DNA of 5,937 bases from Ruminococcus sp. (GTDB lineage: Bacteria > Bacillota > Clostridia > Oscillospirales > Ruminococcaceae). The stretch spans positions 2,694-8,630 of the forward strand of contig DMBA01000389.1 of NCBI GenBank assembly GCA_003446315.1. The letters run 5' to 3'. Of this stretch, positions 1 to 4,839 are shown piece by piece. Positions within the stretch are counted from its first letter, which is position 1. Each line of letters begins with the position of its first letter. The translations under genes and the position numbers were made by a program. Under the pieces are notes generated by a model, which saw only the letters and a list, made by a program, of their open reading frames with translations, was not told the origin of the DNA and did no database searches.

Positions 1-665
1 TGGGCGAAGTTATGACAGACCATTTTCGGCATACCGGTCGAGCCGGATGTGAAATAGATCAGCATGGTATCGGTTGCCTTGGTTGCCTGATCGCCGGTCG
101 GACGCTCGAATGTATCGGGATATTTTGCGATTTCGTCCTCGAAGAAATCCCAGCCCTCACGCGGCTCTGCAACAGCGATCAGCTTGCGCAGGGTTTTGAT
201 CTGCGGTGCAGCGCCGTCGATCTGTGTGCGGATATATTCATCATCGCATGCGATAATGGCAGAGATCTCCGCCATATTGCCGCGGTAAGCGATATCGTGG
301 GTGGTAAAGAGCAGGTTGCCCGGAATGAGGATCACGCCGAGCTTATGCAGGGCAGTTGCAACGACCCAGTATTCCCAGCGGCGGCGCAGGATGAGCAGAA
401 CGACATCACCCTTTTTGAGCCCGATGCTCTGGAAATAGTGGCAGGTCTGGTTGGACAGCTTCGAGATATCGGTGAACGTGAAGGTGCGTTCCTGCTTATC
501 ATGGCTGAGCCAGACCATTGCTTTTTTCTCCGGCTCCTGCTTTGCCCATTCGTCCACGATATCCCAGCCGAAATTAAAGTTTTCCGGCACATTCACGCGA
601 TAGTTGTCCCGGAAATCCTCATAGGAATCAAATTCAATGCGGGGCAGATAACGGTCTAACAGCAT
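1..665 (-). CDS. AMP-forming acyl-CoA synthetase (acetyl-/medium-chain acyl-CoA synthetase type), N-terminal part
   Basis: This is the first 221 residues of an ANL-superfamily ligase; the 3' part lies outside the window. Such enzymes activate a carboxylic acid with ATP to an acyl-adenylate and then form the CoA thioester in the cytoplasm. The N-terminus (MLLDRYLPRIEF, then NVPENFNFGWDIVDEWA near residues 26-42) resembles the leading segment of acetyl-CoA synthetase-like and medium-chain ligases. The phosphate-binding signature FTSGSTGMPK is visible at residues 205-214, near the cut edge. The ATG at 663-665 is preceded by AAAGGAG about 11 nt upstream. The gene starts 36 bp after the XRE-cupin regulator on the same strand, so cotranscription is likely. 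The acyl substrate cannot be decided, because the substrate pocket and C-terminal domain are missing here. The family is clear and the exact specificity is not. Confidence 0.9.
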   Translation of the reverse strand, partial: MLLDRYLPRIEFDSYEDFRDNYRVNVPENFNFGWDIVDEWAKQEPEKKAMVWLSHDKQERTFTFTDISKLSNQTCHYFQSIGLKKGDVVLLILRRRWEYWVVATALHKLGVILIPGNLLFTTHDIAYRGNMAEISAIIACDDEYIRTQIDGAAPQIKTLRKLIAVAEPREGWDFFEDEIAKYPDTFERPTGDQATKATDTMLIYFTSGSTGMPKMVCHNFA

Positions 666-701
666 AGTATTTCGTACTCCTTTTTCTTTGCGATTTGCAG
701 A

Positions 702-1247
702 TTATTCTGCGATCATGGTCAAAAATCTTGCTTTTGTGTCACCTGCACACCGCTGACCGTGCGGATAAGTCGGGTTGAAATAGATGGAATCGCCCTCATT
801 GAGAATGATCTCCTGATCTTCAAATACCACGGCAATGCTGCCTTTCAGGACGAGGTTGAACTCCTGTCCGGAATGGGAAACGAGCTTTGCGGGTTCATCG
901 GACGGCTCCAGGGTCACCAGCAGGGGCTGCATGATCTTATCTGCATAGCGGAAGGCGAGGTCTTTGAAGCGATAGCCGGGGAAACGGCTGATGCTTTTGC
1001 CCTTGCCGCGGCGCACGACCTGATAGGTGTCGATGCGGCTCGGCTCACCGGTGACGAGCTCATTAAAATCGACATTGAATTTATTTGCAATTTCATAGAT
1101 GACGCTGATCGGGAAATCCCCGTTCTGTTCAAAGCCTGCATACTGTTCCGGATCGATGCCGAGCTCTTTTGCAAGCTGTTCCTGCGAATAGTCGCAGACC
1201 TCACGCAATTCCCGGATGCGTGCAGCAATTTCGCTGATGGATTCCAT
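702..1247 (-). CDS. XRE-family transcriptional regulator with C-terminal cupin domain
   Basis: A 181-residue cytoplasmic regulator. Residues about 6-65 form a lambda-repressor-like helix-turn-helix (IRELREVCDYSQEQLAKELG, with the second and third helices around 21-52). Residues about 105-180 form a cupin barrel with H125, E129 and the motif GDSIYFNPTYPHG (152-164) carrying H163. In this family the cupin is thought to sense a small molecule or metal and adjust DNA binding by the HTH. The ATG at 1245-1247 has a strong GGAGG (1256-1260) 8 nt upstream. The gene lies 36 bp before the acyl-CoA synthetase, suggesting that it controls that enzyme's operon and possibly senses its substrate or product; this is inference from position. 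It follows a long structured leader with a terminator hairpin about 40 nt before its start, so expression is probably also set by read-through. The length is normal for XRE-cupin proteins. Confidence 0.92.
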   Translation of the reverse strand: MESISEIAARIRELREVCDYSQEQLAKELGIDPEQYAGFEQNGDFPISVIYEIANKFNVDFNELVTGEPSRIDTYQVVRRGKGKSISRFPGYRFKDLAFRYADKIMQPLLVTLEPSDEPAKLVSHSGQEFNLVLKGSIAVVFEDQEIILNEGDSIYFNPTYPHGQRCAGDTKARFLTMIAE

Positions 1248-1286
1248 AAGAGATACCTCCGTTTTTGATCTGGATAATTTCCGCGC

Positions 1287-1330
1287 AAAAAGCGGTGAGA
1301 AGCCATCGGTTTCCCGTGCTTCTCACCGCT
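1287..1330 (-). terminator. Intrinsic terminator in the leader of the XRE-cupin operon
   Basis: On the minus strand AGCGGTGAGAAGC (1318-1330) and GCTTCTCACCGCT (1291-1303) form a perfect 13-bp stem, immediately followed by a run of five T (1287-1291). The 14-nt loop (1304-1317) can itself close as CGG-GAAA-CCG, a GNRA-type tetraloop, making the hairpin longer. Only about 40 nt separate the U-run from the regulator's start codon, and no second promoter fits in that space. The hairpin therefore acts inside the transcript, either as an attenuator or as the 3' end of a small RNA that sometimes reads through. Confidence 0.88.
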
Positions 1331-1521
1331 GAACGAACATGTTTCTGCGATTTTCGGATTCATCCGCAGATTTGCCCGCGCACAACGAGAAGCCCTATGG
1401 TGTGACGACCAAGGACAGAAGTCGATGTACGTTGACGACGAGCAATGCATTGAACGTGTTCACGAAAATCGTTCCTTTCCAAAGGTTTTGACAGTGAACC
1501 GACCTGCGGCGCACTGGTACA
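1287..1521 (-). ncRNA. Structured leader RNA or small RNA of about 235 nt, family not recognised
   Basis: This stretch has no credible coding sequence. It begins just after a consensus promoter and ends at a perfect intrinsic terminator. Several inverted repeats support RNA structure. GUUCAC (1494-1499) can pair with GUGAAC (1458-1463), enclosing the self-complementary CCUUUGGAAAGG (1474-1485). ACGUU (1453-1457) can pair with AACGU (1429-1433), enclosing the palindrome CAAUGCAUUG (1443-1452). UCUGC (1366-1370) can pair with GCAGA (1344-1348), with an inner GGA-UGAA-UCC hairpin. A segment at 1382-1393 can pair with the 5' arm of the terminator, so the RNA may switch between terminated and antiterminated forms. 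I see no T-box UGGNACC motif and cannot match a riboswitch class by eye. Known Firmicutes structured RNAs of similar size, such as the raiA motif, are possible. The 5' end is estimated from the -10 box. Confidence 0.65.
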
Positions 1522-1527
1522 ACTCTT

Positions 1528-1557
1528 ATTATAGCACAGCGAGCGCATATTTGTCAA
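1528..1557 (-). promoter_or_regulatory. Sigma-A promoter of the leader RNA / XRE-cupin operon
   Basis: Perfect TTGACA (-35, 1552-1557) and perfect TATAAT (-10, 1528-1533) are separated by 18 bp. Transcription should begin near 1521, giving a leader of about 275 nt before the XRE-cupin start codon. The -35 box contains the TGA stop codon (1554-1556) of the upstream glycosyltransferase gene. Confidence 0.88.
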
Positions 1558-3023
1558 GTCTTCCCTGACTTTCCGTCACAATGCACAAAGTCGGCAATTC
1601 CGGCAGCCGATTTGCTGAAGGGGCGGTTACATCCTGACGCTTCCCTGCGGATCGTCTTCTGATAGTACAACTGATCTGCTTTTTGGAGGATGACATTGCT
1701 GAAAACGCCTGCCGCAGCACCGAAGATCCAGCCGGCTTTCCATTTCAGAATACCGCAGAGCAGGATTGTCAGAAGCACAAAAAAAGTGTAATATGCGAAG
1801 CGGAATGCAATCCCTTTTCGGTTCAGTTCATCGGCAATGCTCTTTTCCGTGACAGTATGCGGCGCTTGCTCGATGAAATCCGCAGCACCTGCTGTGCCGG
1901 GACATGCTCTGAAATCGCTGCTGCAAGCGGCGGCAGCTTCTGCATATTTTGGATGCTGCAAAATCTCCGTGACCGTGTTCCGGATGCCTTCGGGCGAATC
2001 GTCTTTGAGGAAAATGCCTGCACCGCATTCAGCGGCTCTTGCAGCAACGGCAAATTGCTCTGCCGACTGCGGATAGAGGACAAGCGGCGCAGCCATATAA
2101 AGGCTTTCCGAAACGCTGTTCATGCCGCAGTGCGAGATGAAGACATCTGTTTTTGCAAGCAGCTCCGGCTGATCGACATGTTCAAACACCTGCACATTGT
2201 CCGGCAGGGTTTCCGGCAGCTTTTCCGAACGATTCGCACCGCAGGAGATGACAACGTCAACCGGCATAGTGCGCAGGGCTTCGATGCAGTTTTTGTAGAA
2301 ATCGGGGCGGTCGTTGATGACCGTGCCGAGTGAAATATAGACAAGCGGACGCGCTTTTGCCTTATCGGGCAGGGTTTTGGTAAAGACGGACGGCCCTGCA
2401 AAGAGATAATGCCCGGAAAAGGTTTCGGCATAGGGCTGAAACGACCGCGCGGCATAGACGACGGAATCCGTCTTGTCATCGCTCTGCACCAGCGAGAGGA
2501 TACTTTTGCACGGATAGCCGAGGTCACGCAGTTTTTTCAGTTCTTTCTGTACTTTCGGTGTACCGAGCAGCACATCTGCAATCTCCTTCGGGCTTTGCTT
2601 CATATACTTTGAAGAAAAACGGTTGAACGCGAATGTGCTGGTGGAAACGACAAGCGGAACATGGTGCTTCCATGCATTCAGTTTGCCCCAGAAACAGACC
2701 GAATCCGAAAACACGACATCCGGACGGAATTCTGCAAATTCTTTGCTGAGAAACGCATCCATCTGCATGGTGATGCGGAGATCCTGAATGGTCATTTCGG
2801 TTGTGGAAACTGCTTTCAGACCGGCAGCTTCCTGCTCCGTAAGCGCCGGCAGATATGCGTCACAGGGGATGCATTCTGCGCCTGTTGCACGGATCTTCTC
2901 TGCAAATTCAGCGAAGGAATAGTAGCGCACGGTATGTCCGCGCTTTACCAGTTCCTGCACGACCGGCAGCGTGGGATTGGTATGACCGTGTGCAGGAATG
3001 CAGAATACGGCAATTCGCTTCAA
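1554..3023 (-). CDS. MGT/GT1-family UDP-glycosyltransferase with C-terminal membrane tail
   Basis: A 489-residue GT-B fold enzyme related to macrolide glycosyltransferases such as OleD and Bacillus YjiC, expected to transfer a sugar from a UDP-sugar to a small acceptor or lipid. The N-terminal acceptor domain starts with IPAHGHTNPTLP (9-20); H12 corresponds to the likely catalytic base and D107 in PDVVFSDS to its partner. The C-terminal donor domain shows ISLGT (230-234), the FISHCGMNSVSE motif (295-306; H298, E306) and PQSAEQ (318-323) for UDP-sugar binding. The core ends near 390, the usual length for the family. About 100 extra residues follow, with two hydrophobic segments (about 409-425 and 429-447), suggesting membrane association and perhaps a lipid acceptor. 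The start is TTG at 3021-3023, overlapping the TGA of the AbrB gene by 4 nt, with AAAGGTG 7-8 nt upstream. The gene is translationally coupled to the regulator. The acceptor is unknown. Confidence 0.9.
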   Translation of the reverse strand: MKRIAVFCIPAHGHTNPTLPVVQELVKRGHTVRYYSFAEFAEKIRATGAECIPCDAYLPALTEQEAAGLKAVSTTEMTIQDLRITMQMDAFLSKEFAEFRPDVVFSDSVCFWGKLNAWKHHVPLVVSTSTFAFNRFSSKYMKQSPKEIADVLLGTPKVQKELKKLRDLGYPCKSILSLVQSDDKTDSVVYAARSFQPYAETFSGHYLFAGPSVFTKTLPDKAKARPLVYISLGTVINDRPDFYKNCIEALRTMPVDVVISCGANRSEKLPETLPDNVQVFEHVDQPELLAKTDVFISHCGMNSVSESLYMAAPLVLYPQSAEQFAVAARAAECGAGIFLKDDSPEGIRNTVTEILQHPKYAEAAAACSSDFRACPGTAGAADFIEQAPHTVTEKSIADELNRKGIAFRFAYYTFFVLLTILLCGILKWKAGWIFGAAAGVFSNVILQKADQLYYQKTIRREASGCNRPFSKSAAGIADFVHCDGKSGKT

Positions 3024-3238
3024 TTTTTCTCACCTTTTTCCTCATTGAAAACCGTCTGAAACAGTGCTGCGAATTCTTCTTTCGGCGGAATGGCGATGCC
3101 GCGCTCGATATCACCGAGCAAAAGCAGCGTATCGCCGGGTTTGATGCCGAACAGATCGCGTGCCTGCTTCGGAATGACGATCTGCCCTTTTTCACCGACT
3201 GTTGCAGTCCATGCGTATTTGCCTTCCGGATGTTTCAT
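3020..3238 (-). CDS. AbrB/SpoVT/MazE-like DNA-binding regulator
   Basis: A 72-residue protein consisting mostly of one swapped-hairpin AbrB domain (about residues 8-52), with the hallmark sequence VGEKGQIVIPKQARDLFGIK (14-33) followed by PGDTLLLLGD. Proteins of this fold bind DNA as dimers; they act as transition-state regulators or as antitoxins of MazEF-type modules. Here the downstream partner is a glycosyltransferase, not a toxin, so a local transcription regulator is the better reading. The ATG at 3236-3238 is preceded by GGGAG about 10 nt upstream. The gene is first in the operon, and its stop overlaps the start of the glycosyltransferase (TTGA). A perfect inverted repeat over its promoter (3258-3282) is a natural site for autoregulation, which is inferred and not shown. 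Confidence 0.9.
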   Translation of the reverse strand: MKHPEGKYAWTATVGEKGQIVIPKQARDLFGIKPGDTLLLLGDIERGIAIPPKEEFAALFQTVFNEEKGEKN

Positions 3239-3257
3239 GTATGCTCATCTCCCAAAA

Positions 3258-3282
3258 GTATGATTTGTATAACTTATCATAC
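3258..3282. promoter_or_regulatory. Inverted-repeat operator candidate over the AbrB promoter
   Basis: GTATGAT (3258-3264) and ATCATAC (3276-3282) are perfect inverted copies separated by 11 bp. The right half coincides with the -10 box, and the spacer covers the expected start of transcription, so a bound protein would block RNA polymerase. The likely binder is the AbrB-like protein encoded just downstream; this rests on position only. Confidence 0.55.
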
Positions 3283-3304
3283 CACAAACCGCGCAGTTTG
3301 TCAA
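3276..3304 (-). promoter_or_regulatory. Sigma-A promoter of the AbrB-glycosyltransferase operon
   Basis: TTGACA (-35, 3299-3304) and TATGAT (-10, 3276-3281) have the ideal 17-bp spacing on the minus strand. Transcription should begin near 3269, giving a leader of about 30 nt before the AbrB start codon. The promoter sits in the 109-bp gap after the sigma/anti-sigma gene, so the AbrB operon is probably transcribed on its own. Confidence 0.85.
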
Positions 3305-3347
3305 GAGGGATTCCTGCGTTTTTCATGAAGATGCGCCGGCATCCGGT

Positions 3348-4667
3348 TTATGAGAGCAGATCGCCCCATTGCTGCATAGCTGCATCCATCAAACCGCGCA
3401 CGGCATCCAGATTGGCTTCATAGAGTTCCTTGTTATGCTGTGCCTGTTCGGGTGTTTCATCGGGCAAGTGGTTTTTCTGCTCTGAAAGTGTCAGGTCTTT
3501 GCGGATGATAAATTGCGTTGCATGCGTCATCGTCGGAGATTCCTGTTCAAAGATCATCACGCCGTATTCTGTTTCGCCGAATGGCTGCGGCCAGATAAAC
3601 AGTGCAGCTTCGGTCTTTGTCTGCTGCGGTTCCTGCTGTGATGCTGCATCCGGCTCCCGTGCATCCGTTCCGCGGATCAGTGCCGGATCGGCATTTTGCA
3701 GGGCGCGTTCTGCGGGTTCCACGGCAAGAAATCCGCTTTCAAAGGAGAGGTAACCCGGCATTTTTACGCGGAAGGCATAATCGCCGGATATTGTTTGATA
3801 CTGCGTGCCTTTTCCGATGTCCGATGCATTTGAAAACTGCCTGCAAAAAGCCTTATAGGGGAAATATTTGACCGGCAGCCAGACCGCATTCAGCACGAGA
3901 AAAGCGAGCAGCAGAACAGAAGCAGCGATGCTGCCGGCTTTGAGCAGTTTGCCGCGCCGGATCTTTTTGTGCAGTTTCCGGAAGACTTTTGCCTCATCCG
4001 GCAGAACCGCTTCCGTTTGATCCGGCAGAGGAAGCTGCGCGGTCAGCGCACGGCATTCCGGACAAATTTGCAGATGCTGTTCCACCAGTTCCGCGCTTTC
4101 CGGACTGCACAGCGCATCATTATAAAGCGGCAGCAGATCCCGGATTACACTGCAAGGAATATCATTTTTCATCATAGACCCTTCTTTCTTCATCATTTCG
4201 ATCAGTTTTTGCTTGGCGCGGTAGAAGACAACGCCCGCCCAGTTTCCGCTTTTCCCGAAGACGGAACCGATCTCCTGAAAACGCAGTTCTGCAAACACGC
4301 GCAGGGAGAACACTTCCCGATACGGTTCTTCGAGCCGGTGCAGAAGCCGGTGGATCTGCAAAGCGGTATCCGCGTCTGCCAGATGCTCGGTCAGATCTGC
4401 CGGATCCGCCGGTTCCGGTATTTGCTCCAGCGGGAGATTCTGCCGTTCTGCACGCCGCTGATGGTCATAGTATAGATTTTTTGCGATCGTGCAGAGCCAT
4501 GTTTTGAGACTGCAATTCCCTTGAAAGCGGTCGATGCTGTTAATTGCTTTGAGCATGGTATCCTGCATCAGATCCTTCGCCAGCTCCTCATCCTGACATA
4601 AGCGCAGCAAAAAGCGGTAGAGGTCTTCTGCATATGTTTCATAGATTTTGTGCAGATCCTTGTCCAT
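3348..4667 (-). CDS. ECF sigma factor fused in frame to a zf-HC2 membrane anti-sigma factor
   Basis: One 439-residue reading frame joins two proteins that are usually separate. Residues 8-74 are sigma region 2 (DLYRFLLRLCQDEELAKDLM; region 2.4 near NLYYDHQRR at 64-72). Residues 103-158 are sigma region 4. From about residue 166 a Firmicutes-type anti-sigma begins: CSVIRDLLPLYNDALCSPES, with the zinc-binding H198-x3-C202-x2-C205. One membrane helix follows (about 246-263), then an extracytoplasmic domain of about 175 residues that I do not recognise. An anti-sigma normally holds its sigma at the membrane until a signal releases it; in a fusion, release would need proteolysis or a conformational change. 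The ATG at 4665-4667 has AAGGGGGTG (4673-4681) 5 nt upstream. A tandem ATGATG at the junction could allow separate production of the anti-sigma. The regulon and signal are unknown. Confidence 0.88.
   Translation of the reverse strand: MDKDLHKIYETYAEDLYRFLLRLCQDEELAKDLMQDTMLKAINSIDRFQGNCSLKTWLCTIAKNLYYDHQRRAERQNLPLEQIPEPADPADLTEHLADADTALQIHRLLHRLEEPYREVFSLRVFAELRFQEIGSVFGKSGNWAGVVFYRAKQKLIEMMKKEGSMMKNDIPCSVIRDLLPLYNDALCSPESAELVEQHLQICPECRALTAQLPLPDQTEAVLPDEAKVFRKLHKKIRRGKLLKAGSIAASVLLLAFLVLNAVWLPVKYFPYKAFCRQFSNASDIGKGTQYQTISGDYAFRVKMPGYLSFESGFLAVEPAERALQNADPALIRGTDAREPDAASQQEPQQTKTEAALFIWPQPFGETEYGVMIFEQESPTMTHATQFIIRKDLTLSEQKNHLPDETPEQAQHNKELYEANLDAVRGLMDAAMQQWGDLLS
4170..4190 (-). promoter_or_regulatory. 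Possible internal translation start for the anti-sigma half
   Basis: At the sigma/anti-sigma junction two consecutive in-frame ATG codons (4173-4175 and 4170-4172) follow a purine-rich AAGAAAGAAGGG (4179-4190), spaced 3 to 6 nt. The second ATG begins MKNDIPCSVIRDLLPLYND, which is where stand-alone anti-sigma proteins of this family typically start. Initiation here would give a free 274-residue anti-sigma in addition to the fusion. The Shine-Dalgarno match is only moderate. Confidence 0.4.
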
Positions 4668-4689
4668 CGTATCACCCCCTTCATGAATT

Positions 4690-4717
4690 TAGACGGATCA
4701 GAATCGGTTTTCTTACA
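4690..4717 (-). promoter_or_regulatory. ECF-type promoter candidate for the sigma/anti-sigma gene
   Basis: TGTAAG (4712-4717) and CGTCTA (4690-4695) on the minus strand are 16 bp apart. CGTC-type -10 elements with a TG(A/T)AAC-like -35 are typical of ECF sigma factors, which often drive their own genes. Transcription would begin near 4683, just before the ribosome binding site at 4673-4681, giving a very short leader. I see no sigma-A promoter for this gene that is equally good. Confidence 0.45.
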
Positions 4718-4775
4718 TGAACGCACAGATTTTTCGGAAAAAGATTGGACGAGTAGTACAAAGCGGCGGCAGGGC

Positions 4776-4804
4776 TTGCAATTTTTGGAAATATGTATTA
4801 TAAT
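4776..4804 (+). promoter_or_regulatory. Sigma-A promoter of the phosphodiester glycosidase gene
   Basis: TTGCAA (-35, 4776-4781) and a perfect TATAAT (-10, 4799-4804) are separated by 17 bp. The expected start near 4811 leaves a leader of about 29 nt carrying the ribosome binding site AGAGGA (4825-4830). The promoter is divergent from the sigma/anti-sigma gene, within the shared 172-bp intergenic region. Confidence 0.82.
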
Positions 4805-4839
4805 AGAAGGTAGACTTTATTAGCAGAGGATGGGATAAA

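Noticed and set aside
12..659. Plus-strand open frame of 215 codons opposite the acyl-CoA synthetase
   Set aside because: The antisense strand encodes an obvious ligase with the FTSGSTGMPK motif; the plus-strand product is Cys/Ile/Asp-rich and resembles no family.
914..1450. Minus-strand open frame of 178 codons across the leader RNA and most of the XRE-cupin gene
   Set aside because: It is out of frame with the clear XRE-cupin gene, its product is Ser/Arg-rich with no recognisable domain, and it has no convincing ribosome binding site.
1287..1521. T-box leader
   Set aside because: The conserved UGGNACC antiterminator bulge sequence is missing, and the downstream genes are not aminoacyl-tRNA or amino-acid genes.
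1683..2333. Long plus-strand open frame opposite the glycosyltransferase
   Set aside because: It mirrors the codon pattern of the real gene on the other strand and lacks a recognisable domain.
3020..3238. MazEF-type antitoxin with a toxin partner
   Set aside because: The coupled downstream gene is a full glycosyltransferase with intact motifs, and no small toxin frame is present nearby.
3330..3343. GATGC-GCCG-GCATC hairpin just after the sigma/anti-sigma gene as a terminator
   Set aside because: The stem is only 5 bp and is followed by TTCATG on the minus strand with no real U-run, so a terminator cannot be supported.
3969..4475. Plus-strand open frame opposite the sigma/anti-sigma gene
   Set aside because: The sigma region 2 and 4 motifs on the minus strand explain this stretch; the plus-strand product has no recognisable domain.
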